Assembly (NCBI GenBank): GCA_963565915.1
Contig: OY751487.1
Location: forward strand, 992,001 to 1,056,000
Direction: 5' to 3'
Source of the DNA: Entoloma clypeatum
Taxonomy: Eukaryota; Basidiomycota; Agaricomycetes; Agaricales; Entolomataceae
DNA: 64,000 bases
A program made the translations under genes and the position numbers. A model generated the notes under the pieces. It saw nothing but the letters and a program-made list of their open reading frames with translations. It did not search any database and was not told the origin of the DNA. Position 1 is the stretch's first letter. Each line of letters begins with the position of its first letter. Of this stretch, positions 22,220-33,754 are shown piece after piece.

Positions 22220-24038
22220 TCATGACGGAAGAACCCTAATCGTTATATTCTCCACCACGTACTCGCTGTCGGCATAACCCAGGACTTGCGAAAGGTACGA
22301 GCTATTGGAACGCATTTCAGCATTACGAAATGACTCCATGCAAGACCGACCCCACCTTTTGAGCCCTTTGACCCGCAACATCTGCGCCGAATTGTAATTC
22401 GCCAGACCCCGTCCCACCTCTACCACGTCAACATCAAGACCCCCCTCCACCAGCATCATATCCGAGTCATGCTCTGATGGCTGTGGCATCAGCGTCTTCA
22501 TGCCCTCCGGAGCGACGAGGGCGCCAGAGGACCCAGAACGAGACAGAGACTCAGGTGATCGTGCCCCTACCGGTACCACCGGGGTCATCGGTCTCGGCGT
22601 CTCTATTCCGCTGATATACTCCGCTGCCTTGTCCTTATCTCCAGACAGCGTCCCATCCGGCTGCTTTCGGACGACGATCCGAACTGCCTGCCCAGAGGCA
22701 AAGGCGCCGATCACGCCTGTGACACCAGCTGCTAGGAGACGCCCACCCGACTCTCGGCGCGATAGGACGAGGTGGGCACCTGCGTCAATGATCACGCTGC
22801 CTGATGGGAACAGCGTGTGGGTCGTCCAGGATTTAAGATCACGCATGGGTGTGGGAGATGCGGTAAATACAGTGTGAGGTGGTCGTATGATGGGAGAGGG
22901 AGAGGAGCTGCGGCTTGGATTCGTGCTCTGTGGTTTTGAGATCGGAGTCCGTGGCTCCTGCTGTGTTCTAGAAGAACTCTGATTATGGTATTGGATGATG
23001 CTGAATATGTTTGTCGGATTTTTGCTCGATAGAATTATGGTGGTGACACCAGCGGCTGTCGCGATATCTGCGGCGATGAGTTTGGTTTCCATTCCTCCCG
23101 TGCCGAGGCTAGAACCTAATGTTGTCGTACTGACTGGCAGCAAGACGGATATGAGAAATGAACCAAAAAATTTGACTTCGATGAGATCCATACCTTGTGA
23201 ACGGATGGCAGAAACGGAGTCTACGACTTCGAGTAGTTTCGCAGACGGATCCTTGCGGGGATTGGAGGTATAAAGCCCGTCAACGTCGGTAAGCAGAAAG
23301 AGAAAGTCAGCGTGAAGCATGGACGAGGTTATAGCAGATAATGTATCGTTGTCTCCAAATTTGATTTCCTATAACTGAGCTTGAGCTCGCCCTCTCGTAA
23401 AACCAAAACACCACAAGCCCCACTTACACTGACAGACACTGTATCGTTCTCATTCACAATTGGCACCACGCCGATCGAAAGAAGCTCTTTGAACGTATTG
23501 ACCGCGTTCAGATATCGAGTGCGCTGCACGGCCGTTGGAGGGGTGATGTCAGTGGATTTCATTCAAGAACACCACACGTCCTCGACACACATCCGATATG
23601 TCCCCACGCGTGAGGAGGACCTGCGCGATCGGCTGCCCCAACTGACCAAAGAGGTTGTCCCACAGCGCGATCAGGCGTCCTTGGCCAATGGCTGCCAGCG
23701 CCTGAATCACACATCAGGATACTTACGCCCGCGCACACTGGTACGCACCTGTTTCCCGGAAAGACTTTTCGGCTTGCTGGCCATGTCCATGCGCTTTAGA
23801 CCGACGGCGATGGCCCCTGAGCTCACGAGAACGACCTTGTGCCCCTCCGATCGGAGATGGACGACGGTTTCGGCGACTGAGGAGAGTTTGGAGAGTAGGG
23901 TCTGGTGCGTCGATTCATGTACGATCGAGGAGCTTCCTAGGGGACCAGATGAGTGGGTTAGCATGCAAGGAAGGTCGGTACTGTACCAAGTTTGATCACG
24001 ATCGTGCAAGACGATCCATGTCGGGGTCGACTGGCCAT
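22220..24038 (-). CDS. Glutamate 5-kinase with C-terminal PUA domain
   Basis: First step of proline synthesis: ATP-dependent phosphorylation of glutamate to gamma-glutamyl phosphate, in the cytosol; usually feedback-inhibited by proline. Six exons: 24038-23987, 23936-23749, 23701-23591, 23523-23428, 23368-23194, 23115-22220 (505 residues). The amino acid kinase domain begins [14 protein letters not shown], continues with [76 protein letters not shown] and [20 protein letters not shown]. The C-terminal part holds a PUA domain ([10 protein letters not shown]...[15 protein letters not shown]) and a Ser/Pro-rich insertion between them (PRTPISKPQ to SPSPIIRPP). The start at 24038 was chosen because it puts TIVIKLG in frame across the first intron. 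Confidence 0.95.
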
Positions 24039-24189
24039 CCGCAATTGTCAAGTGTAAAACGATTCCGGTGTCGAAGGATGATGGGCTAGGAAAGATAGGA
24101 CCTAGTGGTAGAAAGTCGAAAATATTTGGGGCAACAAAGCAACTGAAATCATTGTTGACTTAGGGTCGTTCACAATTACTTTAACCATG

Positions 24190-24275
24190 CCTTCGATAGC
24201 TCAGTTGGAAGAGCGTGGGACTGTAATGGTTACTAATCCATCCCGAGGCCACCGGTTCGATCCCGGTTTGAAGGA
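24190..24275 (+). tRNA. tRNA-Tyr (GUA) with intron
   Basis: Acceptor stem CCTTCGA/TTGAAGG plus discriminator A, D stem GCTC/GAGC, anticodon stem TGGGA/TCCCG, T arm ACCGG-TTCGATC-CCGGT. The anticodon loop reads CT-GTA-A, giving anticodon GUA. A 13-nt intron (TGGTTACTAATCC, about 24226-24238) sits directly 3' of position 37, as is universal for eukaryotic tRNA-Tyr. It lies between the divergent starts of glutamate 5-kinase and the phosphotransferase-like gene. Confidence 0.95.
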
Positions 24276-24279
24276 TTTT
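24276..24279 (+). terminator. RNA polymerase III terminator
   Basis: TTTT immediately after the tRNA discriminator base, the usual Pol III stop signal. Confidence 0.8.
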
Positions 24280-24748
24280 CTTCAGTTTCTTTTGCCCCCC
24301 ATCCTCCCTTCATGATATAAGTACTTCGTATGAACGTCGGTTTTACGCAGGTGGTAAACGAAGGAACTCGTTCTCTCATTTCGCGACAAGGCCTGGTCAT
24401 GTGCAAGTGATGACAACGATGTTGGTCAAGTTCTAGTCACGTCTGCTTGTAAACTCATCTCCACGTTCAGACTTCCGTCCAAGTCCCGCCATTCGCCAAT
24501 CCGTCTACACTGAGCTTGTCGATGTCGGCCGCACCGAGGGTCTATGTGATACCCTCGCTAAATTTCGAAGGGGGACTATCCAACACATCTTCTCTTTGTC
24601 GGCTATGATTCCAAATGTCGTTCGTCAATGTATTTGGGTGACACGGAATTTGAAGAAAGCAACCCACCTCGCCGGAGATGACGGGTTTAGGCCGGCAGAA
24701 GACTGCGTGACTCGAGATAACAAGTTGAATCCTTGTTTATAATCTGCC

Positions 24749-26328
24749 TTGCTCCTTGCCACAACGTTCAGCCATTGGCAATACCATGTCCAGGAAAATA
24801 CCCCTCCAACAACCACGACAAATCCCAACGGACTGGGAAAGCACGTGCCCTCCGAAGATGACCTCATTCGCGACGATTGGATGAGCGACGATTTCTACAA
24901 CGATCATCGCGCAAACTTCAACACCAAAGCACTTGTTTATTCTACAATTCATGCTTTGGCAACTACTGCTATCCCCACCATCACATTTTCACGCGAGGGC
25001 GGTTGGAACCGAGTCTTCCTCATCCAATTCCCTGACGGCCTCAAGGTTGCCGCACGTATCGCCAAGAGGTTAGCACGTTTTCCTGGCAGAATAGAGTCCA
25101 CAGCCGCTACCATGACTCTGGCACGTTATTATCACCACATTCCCGTCCAGATGTATATGCATGGCATGGTGAAAACGAGAACGCCGTTGAGACACCATAC
25201 ATACTTCAAGAGTGGGCTGAGGGCATTGAACCATGGGAGAAGTGGTACGACCTCGATACTGATGGTCGCACAGCTATGCTTGATGAATTGGCGAGGTATC
25301 ATGCTATGTTTGCTGCCCCTCTGCCGTTTCAGGGCCTAGGCAGCATTTTCTTTGCCGATCGCGCACGCAAAGACAGTGCAGAACCTGACTTGTCCGACGC
25401 GTCCACTTATCGCGTCGGTCCCCTTGTCCCTGGACCAAGCTGCACAGAATACCGCGACGCCTCGATACAGCCAGTGATCGCGCCCACATCCGTAGTCGAC
25501 TTCTGGAATCACTTATGGCAGAACGAGGTTGACTTCATCTTCAAGACTCATAGCAGAGACAGGTCCACCATCATAGTCACAGACGAACACCCGAGTTATT
25601 TAATCCAAACATCGTATACCGTTAGTCAATTCCTCGATGCTGCAAATGAGCTAGATGTCATCAAGCACTGTTGTATATCCCCCGAACCCAAACTCCATCA
25701 CCCCTGTCTCGTCACAACGGATTATGCATTCCACAATATCAAACTAGATCCAGAAACCCTGAAAGTTTCATGGTTCCTCGATTGGGACGATGTCTCCTCC
25801 ATGCCGTTCCTGCTGTGTACTCGCTTCCCAGACAATATTTGTTGCATATCTCGCGCTGGCGAATCTTGGCTGAGGACGGGAGGTTTCAACCCCCTACCCC
25901 TTGACGAGGACGGGCCAGAGGAGGTCTTGGAGAATAAGGATAAGGATATACGATGTGAAGACAAGCTCGTAGAAGAGGAGTCCGAAGATATAGTTGATGG
26001 GCGACTAAGTCCGCCTTCGTCGGTGGGGTCAGAAGACAGTTTTGGTTCAGAGGATAGTAATCGTGAAAGCTCCACCTCACCATTCTCTATTACGAATGGC
26101 GATGAGGGGATTGAAGAAAGTGATCGTCGGCAACGCGTTGAAGACACTCGCTTCCGGCGAAGATACATCGAATTATTGGCGAAGCACGACTCCCGCTGTT
26201 CTTCTGAACGTTTGTGGCAGATTCGGGAGGACCCCTTGAAAATTCAATATTTGGTGACCCATGGTTGGATTGCGTGGCTTTCCAAGGCGGAATGGTTGGG
26301 GGAGAGAGCGAAGGAGCTTAAAGGGTAG
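24749..26328 (+). pseudogene. APH-like phosphotransferase family protein, frameshifted
   Basis: Resembles the large basidiomycete family of kinase-like proteins with an aminoglycoside-phosphotransferase (PF01636) fold; substrates are unknown. The first part shows DDLIRDDWMSDDFY and the glycine-loop-like FSREGGWNRVFLIQFPDGLK followed by VAARIAKRL. The second part, from DVYAWHGENENAVETPYILQ, lies in another frame and continues to the stop at 26328, with the Brenner-motif-like DYAFHNIKLDP and the DFG-equivalent WFLDWDDVSSMPF, then an acidic Ser-rich insert. The frame change falls at about 25146-25152 with no intron that could explain it, so one base appears missing. No ATG opens the first frame at 24749 (the codon is TTG), so the 5' end is unresolved; a first exon may be missing. 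Confidence 0.6.
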
Positions 26329-28419
26329 AGTGATTCTGGCGGGTGCTCTTATAGTTCATCTCGAAAATATTGTGTACTAGGCGCGATGCCGAACACTGCA
26401 TGACACCACACCATAACTCGGACATATATGCCTTCCCTGCGCGTGAACACGCGTTAGTCTGAGGGTTATCGACCTCAGGAAGTCAGGCGAGCTTTGCAAT
26501 CATGTCGTGAAGTTCTCGCCGACTGCGATGGCCCTAGTTGGTTTACTCTATTTAAATGCAAACATAGCATGTTCTTTTTTTTGGGGGGGGGGATACCAAA
26601 CACAAGACGACAATAAGTCATGTAAAAAAGATAGAAGATCTCAGCTTCTCCGCGAGTTTCTTTTCACAGAAGGAAGGAAAACAAAGGATAGCTTGACGAG
26701 ATACAAATACAACAGGTCTATTATTTTTCTTGTGCCTAGGTAGGGCCCGACCCATGTTATCGTCAATGTTTGCAAAGTGATTGGTAGTGGCTGTCATGAC
26801 CTCCGTGAGATTCGGGCCATCACTGTACTGGCATTAGACTCACCATCATAAGGGGGTAGTAGGCCTTTTGGGCCGGCTTCGAGTTGAAACAACGTCATGT
26901 CTATCTACCAAACGGATTTTCTCTATTCAAGACTCTGATGCATCAGGGGCAGACCCGCGCAGATAGCATGACTTACCAGTGCACTGTCCGAGGACGTAGG
27001 ACGTCGTAAATCCTGAGGGCAACAGGCTGCGCCAGACGGGCATGTGCACTCATCCCCTCCTTTACCGTAGAGATTTCGTACTTCCAACGGGAGTAAAGAT
27101 GCGCGAAGGAGCTCGCGACGCAGGTAGCAATGAAAAACATCATGCTGCGGCGGGCAAGGTGGGCATACATGGCCAGAGGGGGTGTTGATTTGATTTGAGA
27201 GTGCGATACGACCTTAAGACGACTTTTGCTGAAAGGTGAAGAATGCCTCCCCGTTGAGCATCCATTTGCACACACTAAGGTCATTGAGACTCACAGGGGG
27301 ATATTAGCGCACGCCGGGGGGAGGTGCGGGGAAATCTGGCAAAACAGGCGGCACTCGTCGACCTATGTATGCCACACTTTTAATTTATCATCAGTAATAG
27401 GCCATGCGTATACATAGCCTTTCAAGCTGATGATTTTCAGCCCCAGAACAATTCCTGGCTGAGTGCCGTAAGTGTTTGATCCAGATTGGCCAGATTGGAC
27501 CCCACAGAGATCTACATAAACTTCTGATCAGAATCCTATCGGGGCGCTCGACCGCGTGAAAATACCCTCAGGTTCGTTTGAAACGTCGCAGGTGCTTCAT
27601 GGGCTGTGTGGAGAGAATCCCATAAACCTTGCGCAGACTGAGGGTCTCGGCACGTAAGTACTGTGGTCTACGGCCGTTGGTAGCCTGGTGACGCGAACGT
27701 ACAGGCAAAGCTCATTGAGGAGTCTGTCGAAAGGCCCAGCGGATTGCAGTACTAACGGGACCCCGGATAATGCGTTTGGAGGTCAGAAACCAAAAATGGA
27801 CATTTTGACCCCGGAATTTTGAGCCTATCTCGCCAGCTACGACTGGTGACAAACTACTTGCAGATTCCAATGCATCAGATCCCCTTTGTGGTGTGCCTGC
27901 ATGAAGGGTGGACGGTTTCCGCGCGTCCACGTCCAGCTAGAGGCATGACCAAAATCTGATTGCGACCTCGGGAACCCGGAGTCAGGAGGCTGTAGTGGGT
28001 TGTCCAAATCGACACTGCCTGGACCGCTGACCGAAACGGCCCTGAAGGTGGTGCAGTGGTAGTACAGGATCCCCCCCACACTGCCGTGAGTATTGAGGCT
28101 GGGAAAATGACGCGACATGTTTGATCATGAATGGAAGGTGATGAGGCCAGGGAAACGTAGTCTGAAGGTCTGTTTGGGCGATCGATGGCATTTTTCATCA
28201 CGTCATATCGTTGTTATCCACCTCCACAGCCTCTCTAGTCGATATTTCGGAAGTCTGACTGTCGATTGACGAGCAACCCCTCAAAGGCTTGAGACATATA
28301 CATATCAAGTAATTTCCTTTTCTTCTCTGGTCTCTTTTCTTGCAAAAGCTTGGGGGGAGGAGGGGGGAACTGGGCCTCTGCAGTTGCATAAGACGGTAGA
28401 AGTCATTTAAAATGCAATC
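26329..28419. other. Two-kb region without a confident gene
   Basis: Short ORFs on both strands lack recognisable domains. The largest curiosity is a minus-strand stretch at 26973-27284 with one possible membrane segment (MFFIATCVASSFAHLY), which I cannot support as a gene. A T8/G10 homopolymer junction lies at about 26575-26591. Confidence 0.4.
26575..26591. repeat. T-run followed by G-run
   Basis: Eight or so T directly followed by about ten G, a low-complexity tract of the kind that is easily miscounted. Confidence 0.6.
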
Positions 28420-30086
28420 TCACTTTCTTCTCATCCAACTACAGTGCGAGAACACGCTCCAGCCACACAAGCAGCCACAAAACCCACCAACCAACCACAT
28501 CACCACCCCAAACCTCCCGACCTCCCCCATCCCCACCGCCCCCACAAGCGCCCCCTCTAGCCCGCGCGCCATGGCATCCATCCCGAACAGTGCCCTTGCA
28601 CGTCCTTCAGCCCTCTTCGACAGCCCTTGACGTTCATTGAGACGATCTCCAGCAAGGCATCGGCCAACACATCTGAATCTGGTGTTCTTAGCCACCCCGT
28701 CCGCTCCTCGGGAGGATGGTCGACGATGCTCTCTGTGGGACCTCCGCTATCGCACAGCACGGGCACGCCACATATCATTCCCTCGACAGGGCCGATCCCG
28801 AAGTGCTCGTTTGCTGGGGTGTAGAGCAGAGCTTTTGTGAACGGGCTCATTAGAAGGGCGGTGCGTTGTGCAGTGGTGAAGTTGAGTAGGAGAAGGACCA
28901 GTGGGTTGCGTTCCATGAGGTTAAGTGGAGGGAGGTCGGCCTTTGTGGAGGTTGAGGGGGTGACGATGTTGTATGTCAGAGAGAGGGATTGCGCGAGGCT
29001 GATGAGGGATTGGAGAGTGAGGACATTGTCTTGCAAACGGGGGTCATAGCCTCCTGATAAAGTTGTGGAGATCTCGCGTGCCAGTATGAGCCGTATGTCT
29101 TGAAGGATGTGACAGCCTTAGACTGGAGCGCAGCGAAGGCCTGTATGGCCAGTGCAGTGTTTATTCTTCTCGAATCGATTGAGGGAGAGAAGTGTTGGGC
29201 GGTCACTGAAACGTCCAGAATGTTCGCCCTGTCAAGGGAAGCGCTACGAGAGTGCCGAGAGTGACTCACGAAGATATGACATGGATGTCAGGATAACTGG
29301 AATCGACGCCGCCTTCGTAGGCTGAGATATTTATCCCTGGATAGACGACGCGGGGCGTCTGTTTTATCGACCTGAAATACGAGTTGAACACTCGGGCGGT
29401 GAACCTTGAGTTGGAGAGAATGACATCCGCTTGGCCTGCAATCAAGTTAGTTCCACCACGACGAACGGACGAAGCAGGTCACACACGCGTTGCTGCTTCC
29501 TCCAACCAGTCCATGAGATAACGATAGATCCTCTTCAATATCCCCCCCTTCAATTTCAGCTCTCCTTCCACGAATGTTCCGTGTGCCAACAAATTGTCAG
29601 GGAAGTGGCAGTAGAACACGACACGGGTGCTGCCCAACGCTCTCAAGAACGGCACGCATGTGGAAAGCTGATCTACAAAGTAGACGTCGTATTTAGGAGA
29701 ATTTGAATGCAAGAGTCGGCTCATTAAATGTATTTTCCGCGCATGAGCGAATAGGATGTGGAACTTCCCTTTGAGCCAGCGAGGGAATGGCGGGATGACG
29801 TGGTGGACGCGAAGTCTGCCTAACGGAACGAGCCTTGGGTGTTTTCCCTTCACGATAACAGTGCGACACGTACCGTCTTTCGTCTCTTCGAAGCAGTGAT
29901 TGGGGTCATGGTGGGACGTGTACATATCGACCGAATGGCCGCGTGCTCGAAGACCGAGCGCGGCATCAACAATGAGACGCTCTGCACCACCTGAAACACA
30001 ACTTCAAATAGGATGCTGATATGACGATGATAAGCACCAATGCCGGGGTCTGGATGGATAAAGGCTACTCGCAAGGATCGAGGCAT
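28420..30086 (-). pseudogene. ALG2: ALG2 alpha-1,3/1,6-mannosyltransferase with frame breaks
   Basis: ALG2 (GT4) adds the second and third mannose to the dolichol-linked oligosaccharide on the cytosolic face of the ER; it is essential in yeast. Exon 1 is 30086-30038, exon 2 29990-29487, exon 3 29435-29270, exon 4 from 29205. Clear motifs: RVAFIHPDPGIGGAERLIVD across intron 1, YDVYFVDQLSTCVPFLRALG, VVFYCHFPDNLLAHGTF, GGILKRIYRYLMDWLEEAAT, ADVILSNSRFTARVF, RPTLLSLNRFEKN, GGYDPRLQDN, the donor-binding EHFGIGPVEGMICGVPVLC, and a C-terminal membrane helix as usual for ALG2. Three frame changes have no intron to explain them: near 29158-29168, near 29095-29105 and near 28630-28640. Since the gene should be essential, either another copy exists or these are sequence errors. 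Confidence 0.78.
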
Positions 30087-30945
30087 CCGGAGAACGTGGT
30101 CGTCAAGGTCAGCAGCAAATTGCAACTTCCTACATGGAACGCAGTCATCCGAGTCTTCAAACCATATTCTCGTTCTCTACCCAAGTTCAGGATCGTCGAC
30201 TCTGCCAAAGGATTGCTGGCTGCAGGTACGCTGTTTGACAGATAATTTGAATGATGAATTTTAACCCCCACCTCACCCCGAATGCCTGAGGGACAATGAA
30301 AAATTTAGACTGGTGTTTTTTATTCTCCTACCCATGGATAACCCATCCCCTGCCCGTGAATGCTCGCATTCGAAGTGTTGCCGAATTCCTCCCGGAAAAT
30401 AGCAAGTATAAGACCTATGGATTGGCAGCATTTCGCAGCCGCTTCCAATCCCGTGCATTTCCGGAGGCAAAAAACGTTCATTTTATTTTTATTTTGTTGT
30501 TTTTGACTGTAATATGTCCAGCTGCAAACTGTCCCCTCCCTTCAAGTTTCCGTCAGTGGATGGATGGTCGATCCTCAAGGAGCTCGCATTTGGGTCGTGT
30601 GCAGATCGTTAAGCTGGTGTAATAGCTCAGGGCGATCTTTGTGTATCCTCCATTTTCGGGGAGGCTCACGCTACTACATAGTAGCGCTGAACTTGCTTCA
30701 AGGCTGGTAGTCACAACGGGTCGACCGCCACGCGTTAACTTACGTTTCTTCCAAAGCTTGATGGTATGGCATGAGGCGACCACAAATAATGTCATGACTC
30801 ATTTGAAGCTAGTCAAATTTCGTACTTTGAATTGATTCGAAAGTGAAGACTCTCGGCAGACAACCCCATCACCCTCACGGTAAGCACTAGCAGACCACTC
30901 GGTTCCCACTTTCAACTCACAGGTTCTCTATCCCAGGACACCGAG
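30087..30945. other. Intergenic region upstream of ALG2 and the small-protein cluster
   Basis: Holds the two outward-facing upstream regions. The first paralogue's leader appears to contain an intron ending CCCAG at about 30934. No supportable gene. Confidence 0.45.
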
Positions 30946-31685
30946 ATGGCTAAGAATCTAGATACCACCAAGAGCATCTACATAGAGGTTGGCGGTGCCG
31001 ACACTGTAAAAACACTCATGGCCGGAGAATACAGTCTCTGCCTCCTTCGAAACACAAAATTAAACGCCGAAGTTGTACAAGGCAATGTCGTTTTTGATAC
31101 CATCCCCCCGGAAGGTCTACAACATACAATGCTTTGTATGTGGGACGAAAGATATGAAGTATTTGAAACGGTGCAGGGTATCATCGTGAGTCTTCAGGGC
31201 GTATCTATCAGTTAATGCGCTGGGCTAAGATATTCATGTTGACTGGATCGCATATCGAGTACGGCACTAAGACGCCGGAGCTCGCCCCAAACCAGAAGAT
31301 AACCTTCTACAAGGATACCTTCGATATCTCAGGAAATCCCCAGCCTAACCAGCCCCTACACGTCATGAATCAATGGGAAAACGGTGCTCGCGTCGGGGCG
31401 AGGTGCTATAACCACAAGATTACGGGAAAAGACCATTTCTCTCCCTTCTACCTCTCTCCCGAATATACTTACGGGACCACAACCAAACTTACCCCGGACG
31501 ACTCTTTTACCGTTTTTTTTGCTTCCTACGTCGAAACCGGGACTATCATTGATCTACGTCGCACGCTGATTCCCTACGGCCGGTTTAGATTCACTCAAGG
31601 AGGAAACAAATGTAGGATCTCATACAATGACAAGGACCTACAGAACAATTATTGGTTGGCCGTTGAGGGAGCTGAAAAGTTTTAG
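30946..31685 (+). CDS. Uncharacterised small protein, cluster paralogue A
   Basis: Exons 30946-31185 and 31260-31685 give 221 residues; I do not recognise the family. It shares its architecture with three neighbours (32241, 35938 minus, 37055): an N-terminal half of about 75-80 residues ending in a tryptophan motif (here MWDERYEVFE), an intron at the same place, and a second half with NQWENGARVGARC, FSPFYLSPEYTYG, L.P..SFTVFFASYVET and a C-terminal YWLAVEGAEKF. No signal peptide, membrane segment or cysteine pattern is visible, so a cytosolic or non-classically released protein is likely. A leader intron just before the ATG seems shared with paralogue E. Confidence 0.72.
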
Positions 31686-32240
31686 TACTGGGTACATATA
31701 TGTTCACAATAAATTCCCGTTCGTCTTTGCACGCTGCTATATCCAGCACCCGTTTCACTTCCTTCGACTATCCCAACGAATATGCAACAATGTGCAGTCA
31801 AGTGACCAGTGTCTTCGGTGACAATCTCAAGTAAGTTTGTCTAAGCAATTGCCAAACGATTCTGGGGTACGAATTCCATAATCGGTGCTTACTCCCAAAG
31901 ACCGAATCTACTGGATTTGAGGAGAAGAGCCGGGTAATCATTCAGTCGCCACTGGCCCATGTTATACTGAGCAAATTAGGTGTCTCAGCAATTGAATTGA
32001 CCATACTTACGGTCACATTGACACAATCATTCACACCGAACACACACCACCGCAAGCCGTTAGCCAGGAATGTTACTTTTATGTCTCTAACTTCCCGATA
32101 AAGGATCGCCGCCGATATCGATGAGTCCCTCAGGCTCTGTCGTTTTGACGGTGGTCTGATACTTAGCTTCCCCTTTCGGTGCGCTTGGTCTATAAGTACC
32201 TGACTCCTGAGTAGCCACTCATTCGTTCGAAGCTGTCAAG

Positions 32241-32909
32241 ATGCCCAAACGATTTTTCATCCGAGTCCGCATCGAAGAAGGAGAATGGCAGAGATTGAAG
32301 GACAACGGGGATAATCTTTGCCTCACTCGGAACGTGCAGTTCAACGAAAAAGAACTTCCAGGGAATGTCATCTGTGATATGGTTGGGTACGACGATCTCC
32401 GCAGCGCGGCAACTTTCACCTGGGAAGAAAAATTCCAAGTCTTCGAAACGGATTCCTTTGCGGTCAGTTCAGTGGCTTCCCCATACCAGTTGATTTGGCT
32501 TACAGTTGTATAGTTCGATGAGCCTGTCGAGATCAACACCCATATTTGTGACGTTCAGCTGGGTCAGACGGCGACCTTCGATTCTGATAGTCATGCGGAA
32601 GTTCTTGGTGACCCCAATTCTGACAAGCCGATCTACGTCAAAAACAACTGGAGGTCAGGTGCACGCATCGGGGTCGGGACCCTGAACCGCTCCCCCTTCT
32701 TCGCTTCATACCCGCGCGTGAATGGCTCATGGGACGCAGTGAACTCGAGCCCCGAGTTTGGCGTCTTCTGGAGCAGGGACCGGGTCGGCAACACCAGCTT
32801 CAATCCAGCCGACGTTACCAATATTTTTCCTTTTTCGTTCAAGCAAGACGAGGACGAAGTGAGGCTTTCATACCAGTCAGGGGCTCCAGGTTGGAGGAAG
32901 CACTCATGA
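32241..32909 (+). CDS. Uncharacterised small protein, cluster paralogue B
   Basis: Exons 32241-32462 and 32514-32909 give 205 residues. The first half ends in TFTWEEKFQVFE like its paralogues and the intron is at the same position; the second half keeps NNWRSGARIGVGT and PFFASYPRV but diverges after that and ends SGAPGWRKHS, lacking the YW....GAEK(F/L) end of A and D. It is the most diverged copy; whether the C-terminal change is a functional shift or decay cannot be decided from sequence alone. Function unknown. Confidence 0.68.
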
Positions 32910-33225
32910 GGGCGCCGTTGGTACATCAGCAAAGCGTGGTCACATCACATAGTGCCATAGTCATTAAGACCTTTTCAGCCTGCAGACATCCTGGTGTCGC
33001 TCATGTGACGTGTACGCGAGTGACTCTGTTTATTTCTCATGCTATTTCTCAGATCTCAGTCATCGGCGAAACGATCCGACCGTTGTAACGTTAAGCGATC
33101 GGCCATAGAGCCTCTTACAACCGAAGGGGACCCAACCCTCATCGAACGAGACTAAAGACGCCTCGTGGAGCCAATCGACTGGCACAACTGCGTGACGATC
33201 CTCATCGTTCAACAATCATCTCACC

Positions 33226-33754
33226 ATGGGTTATGAACAATGGGCTGTATTCAAGATCATAAATCTCGACCCCTTCCATGCGCTCGTCATCAAGGATGTC
33301 AAGGCCCTCTGGGGCAAAATCCACGAGAATGGTGGGTGCCATGTCACCATTGCGACTCTTCATATGCATGATTCCTGCTGGTTAAATATCCAGGTAATAA
33401 GGATAAGGACATTGGAGTATCTGCAGTTGAAGGAAAAATTATCCCAGTAGAAAAGGACTTCACATTCAGCACTTGCGGTCGTGAAAGGTCCCCGAGCGGT
33501 GCCGAGGGTTGGTTCTCTATCTACGACAATGACTCAGGCACCTTGGTGTGTCGCTGCTACTACGACTGCCCATACGGCTCATCTAGTAACACTTGGACAA
33601 TGAGCGGTACAGTGTCTTCTCTCAGCTTTCCCTTCGGAAGTGCACTAATCAGGGTTTCCCAGACTATGCCGAAAGATGGATTGTTCAGTCCGATGGTGTT
33701 CGTTTGACAGGTGCCTTAGGCGACATCACCATCAAGGCTACTACAGGTGCTTGA
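33226..33754 (+). CDS. Aegerolysin family protein
   Basis: Aegerolysins are small (about 135-140 residue) beta-sandwich proteins that recognise membrane lipids and in some fungi act with a MACPF partner to form pores. Exons 33226-33331, 33394-33606 and 33663-33754 give 136 residues, the usual length, and the frame is intact. Family features seen: an N-terminal QWAVFKI strand, the KALWGKIHE motif, GKIIPVEK, the Cys/aromatic stretch CRCYYDCPYGSSSNTW and a C-terminal GALGDITIK strand. There is no signal peptide, as is normal for the family. No MACPF-type partner is seen in the window; instead it sits inside a cluster of four uncharacterised paralogues. Confidence 0.85.
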
